A stretch of DNA of 64,000 nt from Sandaracinomonas limnophila (GTDB taxonomy: Bacteria > Bacteroidota > Bacteroidia > Cytophagales > Spirosomataceae), in assembly GCF_004005965.1 (NCBI RefSeq), contig NZ_SACY01000002.1:496001-560000 (forward strand). The letters are read 5' to 3'. The notes below the pieces were generated by a model that was not told the DNA's origin, did no database searches, and saw nothing but the letters and a program-made list of their open reading frames with translations. The first letter of the stretch is position 1. Every line of letters starts with the position of its first letter. The translations under genes were made by a program, and so were the position numbers. Positions 54,333-63,869 of the stretch are shown here, piece after piece.

Positions 54333-55358
54333 TCAATAAGACCCCCAAAAAATAATTTGGTTGTTTTCTAATGTTGAATATTGTACTCTATTTAATGGTT
54401 CTGAGAATAAAATAAATTCTGGGATATTGCCAGTAAATCCATTTTGATTCAGAACGCTATCCAAGGATCCTGTTGTAATGCCTACTCCAAAAGTAGACCC
54501 AGCAGACCAAGTTGGAGGCGTATTAAAATTTAAATTCGAATTGTTTTTAGCTGATCCACTCACCCGGACTATTTTATCCGTTGGATTTCTAATTAATGTG
54601 TATTGTTTATAAGCATTAAATCCAAGTGTGCTATTATTTAAAAAATATCTACCCACATCGGCAGAGTTACCAAAATCTGTGTACATATAATTATTATCAG
54701 AAGGCCAATTCATGTGTGCCGACCACCTAATAGAATTATTAGAAATATCTGAATAACCGAATGAATTATTTGTACCAGATCCTGCCAATATTTTAGCAAT
54801 CAACAAAACACTACCTCTAAGGCCACTTCCTAATAAAGTAGGTAAGGGTTGATTAATGGTTACATTAGTTTTGTTAGCGCCAACAAATGACAACGTCGCA
54901 TATGCATTCGATGCACCGGCATTTGCTATTTCTAAGGCAGGTTGACGAGCAGTGGATGTTTGTACGCCATTATACCCATTTAAACTTTGATCATACCAAA
55001 TGGATACGTTTAACGTACGACCGCTTCTGAAGGACGCTAAAGACATCGTCGAATTTAGCGCTAAACCAGAAGTCCCCGCAGCGGCAATGGTTACCACACT
55101 ATTATCTGATACCACATTATTTGCATCAAACGCTACATCTGCCTGGGCATCATCTCCACTCCTTCTCACTCGTAAGGCAGGGCCCGTGTAGGCATTTCTT
55201 AATTTTCTAGTACTCAGTGCGAAAGACGCCGTTTGCTCTACTTGATCCAAAAGACCTCTAAACACAAATATGTGTGAATGTAAAACCGGTGTACCTGGAA
55301 CTTGCGCATGGATTACGTTTGAAAGACTAAAAAAGAAAAGAAATATACATTTTTTCAT
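54333..55358 (-). CDS. Secreted lectin-like protein (arabinofuranosidase-B-like/LamG fold)
   Basis: 341 residues from ATG 55358 (MKKCIFLFFFSLSNVIHAQ, signal peptide). The region LRNAYTGPALRVRRSGDDAQADVAFD and VSIWYDQSLNGYNGVQT recall the N-terminal part of alpha-L-arabinofuranosidase B catalytic domains and concanavalin-like modules common in phage and Bacteroidota surface proteins. No catalytic claim can be made. It follows the 55363 gene by 4 bp and precedes the S74 fibre by 41 bp. Confidence 0.7.
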   Translation of the reverse strand: MKKCIFLFFFSLSNVIHAQVPGTPVLHSHIFVFRGLLDQVEQTASFALSTRKLRNAYTGPALRVRRSGDDAQADVAFDANNVVSDNSVVTIAAAGTSGLALNSTMSLASFRSGRTLNVSIWYDQSLNGYNGVQTSTARQPALEIANAGASNAYATLSFVGANKTNVTINQPLPTLLGSGLRGSVLLIAKILAGSGTNNSFGYSDISNNSIRWSAHMNWPSDNNYMYTDFGNSADVGRYFLNNSTLGFNAYKQYTLIRNPTDKIVRVSGSAKNNSNLNFNTPPTWSAGSTFGVGITTGSLDSVLNQNGFTGNIPEFILFSEPLNRVQYSTLENNQIIFWGSY

Positions 55359-55362
55359 ATCC

Positions 55363-56901
55363 TTAAAAACCGGGTTCCATGTAATAATAAACCGTTGTAC
55401 CCATAACAATAAATGTATACAAGGTATGTTTACCCGAAATGGTCGGTCCATTATTGGTAGAAAGAAAAGTAAAGGAGGCGCCAGATGGACTTAATCCTGT
55501 AAAGCTAGAAGTACCAGATGAAGTCCCTTGCACAGCTAATGTGTAGGTTCCACCATCTTTCATACCTTGTAAATTAAAAGCTGTAGGACTTGCCGAAGTA
55601 TATGCCAAATTACTGTTTCCAAATAATATGGCGGTGGCAGACCCCGAATTGAAAGCAGCGGTATTAGTGGCCGATCCATTTACTTCTAATTTAGAAACCG
55701 GAGCTTTTGTCCCAATCCCAACATTACCGCTGTTCGTTAATCGAAAACCCTCCATCGTTGTCCCACCTGTGGTGGCGTAATTGAAGGCTAATCCTACACC
55801 AGTAGCACTTCCGGGTCTGACTACTTCAATTCCTCCAAAAGTATTATACCATCCTAATTTAATTCCTCCAACCTGTGTATCTACCCCAGTCGGCGCTTTA
55901 CCATATACTTCGAACCAAACAGGCTCACCTGAACCATTATTTAAAGTATTCGGCTGTATACTAGCATTTCCTATAACAGACAACTTATAGCCTGGGGAAG
56001 TTGTCCCGATGCCCACATTTCCATTGGCATGCCAAGACATTACATCACTCAAAGTTGTTTCATCTCCACCATTGTTCAATCCCAAATCTAATCGAGTTTG
56101 GGCAGTACCTCCTGTTCCATAAGACCCTAAACTAAATTGTGCAACATGTCCAAATTTTACACCCTCTTGTCTAATTCGAGATAATCGCAACACTTGAGCA
56201 CTGGCATTAATGCTAGCTGTAGCAAGTGTTGGGTTTTGTACGTGTAATGTCGATAAAGGATTATTTATACCTACACCAATACTTCCACTTCTCCAAATAG
56301 CAGCCGTTTTATTACCACCTGCATCATTCGTTGTGCCTGCCAAATTCCATGCCGTGGAGGCAGGTGCCGTGTAGGTCACATAGCTTGTTCCGTTGTAGGT
56401 CCAAAGACTATTGTCTACACTTGATTGATACACCACACTTTGATCTGAGGGAGTATCAGGTGTAAAAACAACTCCAGCTGTGGTTGGTGTAGCCGTAGAA
56501 AAAGTTACAATATTTTGTGTACCTGGAACGTTGGTTAAAATCACATCTCCATTGCTATCCACGCCTAATACTTTGCTGGATGAAGTGTTGGCTGTGCTGG
56601 ATGACGTCAAATTCGTAAATCGCAAACCTGAGTTACCGGCTGTCCCCTGGTTGATTTCCAATTTATTGGCAGGTGCGTTTGTCCCAATTCCCAAATTACC
56701 TAAGCGGTAAATGGCGTTGGTTTTATCGGTTCCCGCATCTGTTGTTCCACCTGAAAGAGAAAAGTTAGAACCTACCGTAATTTCTTTACCATTTTTATCT
56801 ACAACTGCATTTTGTGCAAATAATTCAATCGTGAACAAACAAAATAGACCTATAAAAAAAGCTGTCCTGAAAAAATATTTTTTGTGGATGTGATATTTCA
56901 T
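55363..56901 (-). CDS. Secreted tail-fibre-like protein with shared terminal modules
   Basis: 512 residues from ATG 56901; an ATG at 56913 overlapping the stop of the giant gene (TAATG) is an alternative. Signal peptide to LFAQ. The N-terminal module (NAVVDKNGKEITVGSNFSLS) is nearly identical to the S74 fibre. The middle has GNVGIGTTSPGYKLSV repeats. The C-terminal module (ATAILFGNSNLAYTSASPTAF, YTFIVMGTTVYYYMEPGF) matches the frameshifted 51007 gene. No S74 domain or T9SS signal. I infer a trimeric fibre with exchangeable ends. Confidence 0.78.
   Translation of the reverse strand: MKYHIHKKYFFRTAFFIGLFCLFTIELFAQNAVVDKNGKEITVGSNFSLSGGTTDAGTDKTNAIYRLGNLGIGTNAPANKLEINQGTAGNSGLRFTNLTSSSTANTSSSKVLGVDSNGDVILTNVPGTQNIVTFSTATPTTAGVVFTPDTPSDQSVVYQSSVDNSLWTYNGTSYVTYTAPASTAWNLAGTTNDAGGNKTAAIWRSGSIGVGINNPLSTLHVQNPTLATASINASAQVLRLSRIRQEGVKFGHVAQFSLGSYGTGGTAQTRLDLGLNNGGDETTLSDVMSWHANGNVGIGTTSPGYKLSVIGNASIQPNTLNNGSGEPVWFEVYGKAPTGVDTQVGGIKLGWYNTFGGIEVVRPGSATGVGLAFNYATTGGTTMEGFRLTNSGNVGIGTKAPVSKLEVNGSATNTAAFNSGSATAILFGNSNLAYTSASPTAFNLQGMKDGGTYTLAVQGTSSGTSSFTGLSPSGASFTFLSTNNGPTISGKHTLYTFIVMGTTVYYYMEPGF
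56293..56803 (-). repeat. Near-identical N-terminal module (copy in the 55363 gene)
   Basis: Direct repeat of 53668-54195, about 2.6 kb apart, a substrate for homologous recombination that would delete or fuse the intervening fibre genes. Confidence 0.85.
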
Positions 56902-56912
56902 TATGTCAAACA

Positions 56913-59900
56913 TTAATATATGTAGTCAAAAGAAACTCGATCATTCACCAAAAGGGCGTAAGATCCATTGTTAGAAGGAACATAGGTAACTGTATCGCCA
57001 GATAAACTAATGGCATCTTTAGGTACTCGTATACCGTTTACAAACATGGCGACTTTACCCAGAGGGGTATTAGTTAAAGTAAAAGAAGTTTGACCTGCTG
57101 TTGCGATAAATTCATCTGTTTCCATTTGAGCTACTGAACTTTTTGAAACAGGAATCCAATTGGTACCATCAAATTGTAGAAGCTGATTGGTTGTTGGCGT
57201 GGTGGTACTTACTGGTGTTCCTTGAATTTTAACAACAGCTGGTGCCGTTGAGGTGCCGCCCAAGTCGCCAGTTAGTTGGATTTTACCTAATGTACTTGCA
57301 TCGGCATTCGGAGTGGCGTTGGCACTCACATACGTTTCAACTGCTGCTACACTAGGGTACATAATTGTTGAACCCGTATTGGTCGTGATATTTGAAGATA
57401 AATTAGCCGTAGTCTGAGCACCCATTACATCTGCTACAGGAATTGTTGAACTGGCTGTCATTGCAGAAGTTCCATTTCCTTTCACATAACCAGTCAATGT
57501 AGTGGCTCCTGTACCGCCATTCGCTACAGAAATTGTTTCTCCTATTTTACTATTTGTAATAGCAGCATTGGCAATTTTGCTGGTGGTTACGTTTTCATCT
57601 TTTATTTTGGCAGTTTCGATGGCATCATTGGCAAGATCCGAAACAACGATGGTTCCATCTGCTATCATACCTGTGAGCACTTTTGATGCCCCAATGCTGG
57701 CAACTCCAGCATTACTCATTGTTATATCACCTGAAATGCTGACCTCTGTCGCTTCATTGGAGGCATTACCCACATAAATTTTTCCATCAGCCAATGTATT
57801 AATAGCGGATGTAGCGTTATCGACATAGGTTTTAACGGCTAATTGAGAAGGATAAGATGTATTATTAGCAGAAACACCCCCTAAATCCGTCGCCGTAGAT
57901 TTATTGATAAGATCTTCTTTTAAATTCAAAGCCGTATTAGTAGAAGTTCCTATACCTGCATTTAGCATATTTTGAACAAAAGTTTTAACAGCAAGTTGAG
58001 TTGGATATTTAACATCATTAGCAGCAGCACCACCCATATCTACTGCTGTAGATTTGTTTACAACGGCTTCGGCGCCCAAATTGGTTAGTGCATCGGAAGC
58101 GGTACTAGCCCCTGTTCCTCCATTGGCTATCGTAATCACCTCTCCAATCTTTGCATTGGTAATTGAAGAATTAGCAAGGTCAACGGTTGCCACGGTTCCA
58201 TCTAAAATTTTATTGGAGGTAATTTTTCCTGTTCCAACCTCGGGTGCTGAGGCGGTACCTGTTAAATCTCCAGCTAATTGAATTTTACCTGTTGCTAACG
58301 TGGTAGCATCTGGAGTAGCAGAAGATATCTTAGAATCTACATAGGCTTTATTTGCAGCATCTGTCGCATTATTTGGAGCATCTGCTAAGGTAATTTTTGT
58401 AGTAGTTGGAAAATCCAAATTTCCTGACATCACACTACCCGATAATTGTACATATCGAGCATCAAGAGAGGCCTGATTGACAGATACTTCATTCCAAGCA
58501 CCTGAGGCTCCTGTACTTATGAAGGTTCTACCATTATTGGAAGCAATTGGATCCCCTGAAACCACATAAATATCTCCATTGTTAGTGGTACTAATAGCCG
58601 GAAGTAGTGCGAGTGTACCAGTTGTAACCTTTCCAAAAGCAATGGCTACATTACCTGTGGAAGGAACTGGAGTGATTCCATTGACCGAACGAACCGCACC
58701 TGAAACATCAGCCACCGGAATACTAGAAAGAGTAGTAAAATTAGCACCGACACTTGCCTGTTTTACATAGCCTAATGTAGTACTCAAATCGGAACCAGTA
58801 CCGCCCTTTGAAACAGAAACTATTTCTCCTATTTTAGCATTGGTTATGGCAGCTTCAGCAATCTTTGCAGTGGTAATTCCTAGGTCTGCCACTTTTATGT
58901 TGGAATTAATTAAAGTAGCTCCAACGCCATCTGTAACAGTTATTGAAGCATCTCCAGCTGTCAAATCCTTACCAATCAAATTATCAGAAGATAATTTACC
59001 CCACTCTACCCCTGTCCCAGTCGAATTTGTTTTTAAAACTTGATTCGCAGTTCCGGAGGCAATTTTAGCGGTTGTTACATTCGCATCTTTGATGTCCGCT
59101 GTTTGTACTTCGCCATCTTTGATTTTATCTGTGGTAATAGCATCTGCTTCTAACTTCGCATTCGTTACATTCAAATCCGCAATTTTTGCGGTCGTTACAT
59201 TTGCATCTTTGATATCCACTGTTAGAACTTCGCCATCTTTGATTTTATCTGTGGTAATAGCATCTGCTGCTACTTTCACATTTGTAACATTTAAATCAGC
59301 GATTTTTGCCGTCGTTACATTTGCATCCGCAATCTTAGCAGTAGTAACCGCAGCATCAGCGATTTTAGCTGTTACTATACCTAAATCTTTTACTTTGAAA
59401 GGACTTGCTGTGGTTCCAGCTCCTTCGATGCTGGTCATATCCGCCACTGCCCCAAAACTATTTTTATCCAACCATGCAACAGCACCAGTCGCATCTGTTA
59501 CTAAAACAGTATTGCTCGTACCTGCTGCTATTTTATTGGTAGTAACTGCCGCTTCTGCAATTTTTCCATTTGTTACATTTAAATCCGCAATTTTTGCTGT
59601 AGTTACATTGGCATCTTTAATATCGGCTGTTTGAACTTCTCCGTCTTTGATTTTATCTGTGGTAATGGCATCTGCTGATACTTTCGCATTTGTAACATTT
59701 AAATCAGCGATTTTTGCAGTTGTTACATTGGCATCGGCAATCTTAGCAGTAGTAACCGCTGCATCAGCGATTTTAAGGGTAGAAATAGCACCCGAAGTAA
59801 TAATTGGGGCATTTGCCGTAGTTCCTGTGCCGGCTAAATCACCTCCTAATTTCACTTTTCCTAAAAAACTTGTTGTTGCGTCTGGTGTTGCTCCCGCAAC

Positions 59901-62900
59901 AGTTGCATCTACATAGGTTTTAACTGCTAATTGAGAGGGGTATTTGATATCGGTTGGGGTACTTCCGCCTAAATCTGTGGCAGTTGATTTATTATTAATA
60001 GTCTCCGCATCAACTACATCTGCCACTGGAATCGTAGCAGTGGTAGTCAAAGGATTAGTTCCATCCGCTTTTACATAACCCGCGGCTAAGGTTGTAACAC
60101 CTGTACCACCATACGCAACACCGATGGTTGATGCACTCCAAGTACCAGCTGTCACAGTTCCTAAAGTTGTAATCGATGATTGTCCAACATAATTGGAAGC
60201 TATATCTACTGTTGGAGTGGTTGTTCCATTGGTAACAGATACTCTATTAGGTGTACCAGAAACATTTGTTACAGTTCCGATGGTCGAATTTAACACACCA
60301 TTGTTCATAGTTAAACCTGTTCCCAATGAGATTTCAGTTAATGAGGTTCCTCCATTGCTTCCAGTTCCTAATAAAAGGCTTTGTGCAGAAAGGTTTTGAA
60401 TTTTATTGTAAGTAACCGCATGATCAGTAATAGTTGTAGCCGCTGTTCCTGAAACGGTTGTTACATCCCCAGTTAAAGCGGGTAAGGTAGCAACGGGCAA
60501 GGTAGTCAAGGCTTCGATACTTCCCGATCCAGTGGAACTTCTACCTAACACGACATTTGTTGAAACATCTTGCATTTTAGGGAAGGTAATTGCTTTATTA
60601 TTAACCAAAGGATTGGTCGCAGAACCTGTCAAGTCACCCGCCAATTGAATTTTACCTGTTGCCAATGCGGTGGCATCTGGCGTTGCTGCAGAAACTCTTG
60701 CATCTACATAATCTTTATTGACTAGGTCTGTATTATTTACAGGAGCATCCGCCATAGTTGCTTTGGTACCTGTTGGAAAAATCAAATTTCCCGACATCGT
60801 ACTTCCAGCCAATTGAACATATCTTGCATCTAGGGAAGCTTGATTTGGGGTTACTTCATTCCACGTACCACTTGCACCTCCTGTACTGATAAAGGTTCTT
60901 CCATTATCACTGGCAGTTGCTCCTGTTTCACCAGAAACGACATAAATATCACCGTTATTCGTCCCTGCTACTGCTGGTCGATTGGCCAATAAACCTGTTG
61001 TAACCATACCAAAAGCGATGGCAACGTTGCCAGTTGTTGGGTCTGGTGTATTTCCATTTACGGTGTGTACTGCTCCGGTCACGTCTTGCCATGGAATATT
61101 AGAAACTGTAGAAAGCGAACTTGCTCCACCTTTTACATAGCCACTTGATAAAGTAGTTGCACCTGTTCCGCCATTAGCAATTGGCATAACGGCAGAACCC
61201 GAAATCGTTCCATTTAATACAGGACTGGTCAGTGTTGGAGTAGAAATATCGGGACTTGTTCCAAATACTACATTTCCTGTTCCTGTAGTAGGTAATTCTT
61301 GTGGAGTCGTAATTCCACCCGACATATTACCCAACACTTTTTGATCGGCAATATTGGGTAATCCTGTTAAACTATTGATAGCATTGGTACCTCCAAATTT
61401 ATTATCCACGTAAGCTTTTACGGCGTTTTGTGTAGGGTAAGCAGTGTTACTTGTTCCTAAGTTTACGTTAGCATCTTTGTTGGCTACATCCTCTTTCAAA
61501 TTCAAAGCAGTTTGTGTAGATGTACCAATAGCGCTATTGGTACGCGAGTCAACATAGGTTTTAACTGCTTTTTGAGAAGGATATAAAACATCACTGGAGC
61601 CTGTATTTCCCAAGTCAACAGCTGTAGATAAATTAGATACACTTTGCCCATCCACAATGTCGGCGATTGGAATAGTAGCGCTTGAAGTCATTTGAGAAGC
61701 GCCATTTCCTTTAATATATCCTGTTAAGGTTCCTGCATTTCCTGTACCGCCATTGACAACATCAACTATTCCATTGACATTTTGAGCATTGCCAGGTATA
61801 CTACCCGTAACTTTTGAACCACTTACTGAATTAATTTTTGCATCTGTAACTGCTAAATTGGCAATTTTTGTAGTGGTCACAGCGGCATTTAACAATTTAT
61901 TAGTTGTAATGGCAGCATCAGAAATGACAGGAGCTGCGGCGGTAGTACCTGCTCCATTTAAATCTCCACCTAATTGAATTTTACCTTTTGAAGTGGTTGT
62001 TGCATCAGGAATAGCGGCATTGGCAAATTGCGTATCTACATAATTCTTAACTGCATTTTGCGTTGGAAACAAAGTAGAACTTGTTCCTAAATTCACGTCA
62101 TTGGATTTGTTGGCAGTTGGTTCAGCACCTAAATTAGTCAAAGCTCCTGTTGCAGTTGTTGCTCCAGTTCCACCATTGGCAACACTGATTGTTTCTCCAA
62201 TTTTAGCATTGGTAACTGCACCATTGGCAATTTTAGGATTGGTTACAGCACCATCATTGATTTTATTCGTTGTAATGGCATTATCCGAAATAACGGGTGC
62301 AGCTGCAGTTGTACCTACTCCGTTCAAATCGCCACCCAATTGTATTTTTCCTTTTGATGTAGTAGTTGCATCTGGAATTGATCCATTAGCGAATTGGGTA
62401 TCTACATAGGTTTTCACCGCAGCTTGCGTCGGGTATAATGTAGTACTAGTTCCTAAATTAGCATCATTGGATTTGTTAGACAAGACCTCTTTGGAAGACA
62501 AACCAGGAACTGTTGGAGAATCAGCCGTACCTCCAAGATCCCCTGTTAATTTGATTTTTCCCTTGGTTGTTGCATTGGCATCCACTACTCCTGCTGCTAG
62601 AGCCGATTGTACAAATTGAGTTGTGGCAATAGCGGTCGTATTATTGTTCAAAGGTTGTGTGACTGCTTGAGTAGCGCCAGGCAAAACAGGTGTTCCTGTA
62701 AAAGTAGGAGAATCAATGTTCGCTTTTAAGTCCAAATTAGCTTGAAAAGCCAAGCCAGTTACCGAGGCATCCACATAATCTTTGATGGCCTTTACGGTTG
62801 GATATTTCGTTTGAGAGCTAGCGTTTCCTGTTATGTCGGTTGTTTTATTGGCAAGCTCTTCTTTTAATAATAAGCCCGGAACCGTAGGTAATTCGGCAGT

Positions 62901-63854
62901 ACCTGCCAAATCTCCTGCTAATTTTACTTTTCCTTTTGCCAAGGTTGTGGCATCTGGAGCACCTGTGGCCACGGCATCTTGGATGGTCACGTCCACATAA
63001 GTTTTTACTGCTTTTTGAGAAGGATATAAGGTGTTGCTGGGATTCGCATTGCCTAAATCTATGGCAGTTGATTTGTTGTTCAACACTTCATACGTATTGC
63101 CTAATTGATCAATCCGGTTATTCGTATTGTTGATTTGGGTCCCGAGGTTATTGCTGACCCCCTCTAGCTTGGAATCAAACTGTGTATTCAAGTTGCTGAT
63201 TTTATTATTTATATCAACGATTTGAGTACCCTGATTGACCACCTCCTTTTTCAAGCTGCCTATATCTTGATTGACTAATAAAAAACGTTGGTTGGTTTCG
63301 GTTTTATTTTTTGCCAAAGAATCTTGCAAGGGTTTCAAGGCCTCTTTGGTGATATAACCTACATCATTAGAAAAATCGGATAAATTTTTAGGGGCATTTC
63401 GAACATTTACATATTCAACTGATTCTGCATAAAGTGCGTAAGGAGTATAATTAAATAATTGGGTACTCACTACTTTAAAGTTTGTGCAGGCATCGAAACT
63501 AACTGAAACACTAAGGGCAAAAGTGGTGGATCCCCATTTAAGGTCGTCAAATGTTATTGCTTTAGAATTGCTAGTTGCTTGTCCAGCCCCAATGGTCAAA
63601 TTTATGAGTCCATATTCATCTGTTTTTGTTTGTTGGGTTTCTTCATATTCTAAGGACTGCCCTTTTAGAATACTAAATTTCACACAAACGTTCCCTGATG
63701 CCAGTGGCTGCCCAGTAATGGCTACTCCGGGAACATCTATTTGTTTTGGGTCTAATACAACGGCTTGGTAATTAATCCCTTTTGAGTTTGTTTGTGCAAA
63801 AACAAAAGAATTACAAAATAACAACAAAAGGATAAGTTGGATGTATTTCCTCAT
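56913..63854 (-). CDS. Giant secreted repeat fibre protein (2313 residues)
   Basis: Signal peptide to VFAQ, then an N-terminal beta-sandwich-like region (GINYQAVVLDPKQIDV, YTPYALYAES) typical of Bacteroidota surface proteins, then a coiled-coil stretch (about residues 170-260). The body has ten copies of a YPxQxAVKTYVD-type motif followed by PDATTxxKGKIQLxGDL, as in phage tail fibres. Residues about 1355-1605 are decapeptide repeats NVTTAKIADL. The C-terminus (IATAGQTSFTLTNTPLGKVA, MFVNGIRVPKDAISL) is a conserved fibre tip. Low-complexity DNA repeats of this type are recombination-prone. Function as adhesin or structural fibre is inferred. Confidence 0.85.
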   Translation of the reverse strand: MRKYIQLILLLLFCNSFVFAQTNSKGINYQAVVLDPKQIDVPGVAITGQPLASGNVCVKFSILKGQSLEYEETQQTKTDEYGLINLTIGAGQATSNSKAITFDDLKWGSTTFALSVSVSFDACTNFKVVSTQLFNYTPYALYAESVEYVNVRNAPKNLSDFSNDVGYITKEALKPLQDSLAKNKTETNQRFLLVNQDIGSLKKEVVNQGTQIVDINNKISNLNTQFDSKLEGVSNNLGTQINNTNNRIDQLGNTYEVLNNKSTAIDLGNANPSNTLYPSQKAVKTYVDVTIQDAVATGAPDATTLAKGKVKLAGDLAGTAELPTVPGLLLKEELANKTTDITGNASSQTKYPTVKAIKDYVDASVTGLAFQANLDLKANIDSPTFTGTPVLPGATQAVTQPLNNNTTAIATTQFVQSALAAGVVDANATTKGKIKLTGDLGGTADSPTVPGLSSKEVLSNKSNDANLGTSTTLYPTQAAVKTYVDTQFANGSIPDATTTSKGKIQLGGDLNGVGTTAAAPVISDNAITTNKINDGAVTNPKIANGAVTNAKIGETISVANGGTGATTATGALTNLGAEPTANKSNDVNLGTSSTLFPTQNAVKNYVDTQFANAAIPDATTTSKGKIQLGGDLNGAGTTAAAPVISDAAITTNKLLNAAVTTTKIANLAVTDAKINSVSGSKVTGSIPGNAQNVNGIVDVVNGGTGNAGTLTGYIKGNGASQMTSSATIPIADIVDGQSVSNLSTAVDLGNTGSSDVLYPSQKAVKTYVDSRTNSAIGTSTQTALNLKEDVANKDANVNLGTSNTAYPTQNAVKAYVDNKFGGTNAINSLTGLPNIADQKVLGNMSGGITTPQELPTTGTGNVVFGTSPDISTPTLTSPVLNGTISGSAVMPIANGGTGATTLSSGYVKGGASSLSTVSNIPWQDVTGAVHTVNGNTPDPTTGNVAIAFGMVTTGLLANRPAVAGTNNGDIYVVSGETGATASDNGRTFISTGGASGTWNEVTPNQASLDARYVQLAGSTMSGNLIFPTGTKATMADAPVNNTDLVNKDYVDARVSAATPDATALATGKIQLAGDLTGSATNPLVNNKAITFPKMQDVSTNVVLGRSSTGSGSIEALTTLPVATLPALTGDVTTVSGTAATTITDHAVTYNKIQNLSAQSLLLGTGSNGGTSLTEISLGTGLTMNNGVLNSTIGTVTNVSGTPNRVSVTNGTTTPTVDIASNYVGQSSITTLGTVTAGTWSASTIGVAYGGTGVTTLAAGYVKADGTNPLTTTATIPVADVVDAETINNKSTATDLGGSTPTDIKYPSQLAVKTYVDATVAGATPDATTSFLGKVKLGGDLAGTGTTANAPIITSGAISTLKIADAAVTTAKIADANVTTAKIADLNVTNAKVSADAITTDKIKDGEVQTADIKDANVTTAKIADLNVTNGKIAEAAVTTNKIAAGTSNTVLVTDATGAVAWLDKNSFGAVADMTSIEGAGTTASPFKVKDLGIVTAKIADAAVTTAKIADANVTTAKIADLNVTNVKVAADAITTDKIKDGEVLTVDIKDANVTTAKIADLNVTNAKLEADAITTDKIKDGEVQTADIKDANVTTAKIASGTANQVLKTNSTGTGVEWGKLSSDNLIGKDLTAGDASITVTDGVGATLINSNIKVADLGITTAKIAEAAITNAKIGEIVSVSKGGTGSDLSTTLGYVKQASVGANFTTLSSIPVADVSGAVRSVNGITPVPSTGNVAIAFGKVTTGTLALLPAISTTNNGDIYVVSGDPIASNNGRTFISTGASGAWNEVSVNQASLDARYVQLSGSVMSGNLDFPTTTKITLADAPNNATDAANKAYVDSKISSATPDATTLATGKIQLAGDLTGTASAPEVGTGKITSNKILDGTVATVDLANSSITNAKIGEVITIANGGTGASTASDALTNLGAEAVVNKSTAVDMGGAAANDVKYPTQLAVKTFVQNMLNAGIGTSTNTALNLKEDLINKSTATDLGGVSANNTSYPSQLAVKTYVDNATSAINTLADGKIYVGNASNEATEVSISGDITMSNAGVASIGASKVLTGMIADGTIVVSDLANDAIETAKIKDENVTTSKIANAAITNSKIGETISVANGGTGATTLTGYVKGNGTSAMTASSTIPVADVMGAQTTANLSSNITTNTGSTIMYPSVAAVETYVSANATPNADASTLGKIQLTGDLGGTSTAPAVVKIQGTPVSTTTPTTNQLLQFDGTNWIPVSKSSVAQMETDEFIATAGQTSFTLTNTPLGKVAMFVNGIRVPKDAISLSGDTVTYVPSNNGSYALLVNDRVSFDYIY
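59040..59790 (-). repeat. Intragenic 30-bp and longer tandem repeats of the giant gene
   Basis: Words such as GTTACATTTGCATCTTTGAT and GATTTTATCTGTGGTAATAG recur in similar order at least three times, each unit coding the NVTTAKIADL decapeptides. Copy changes would keep the frame. Confidence 0.8.
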
Positions 63855-63869
63855 GATTCAAAATTTTTA

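Noticed and set aside
57502-63771. Many antisense open frames of 60-180 residues opposite the giant fibre gene
   Set aside because: They are low-complexity translations (rich in Val, Ala, Ser) of the repeats on the opposite strand, with no start context or known motif.
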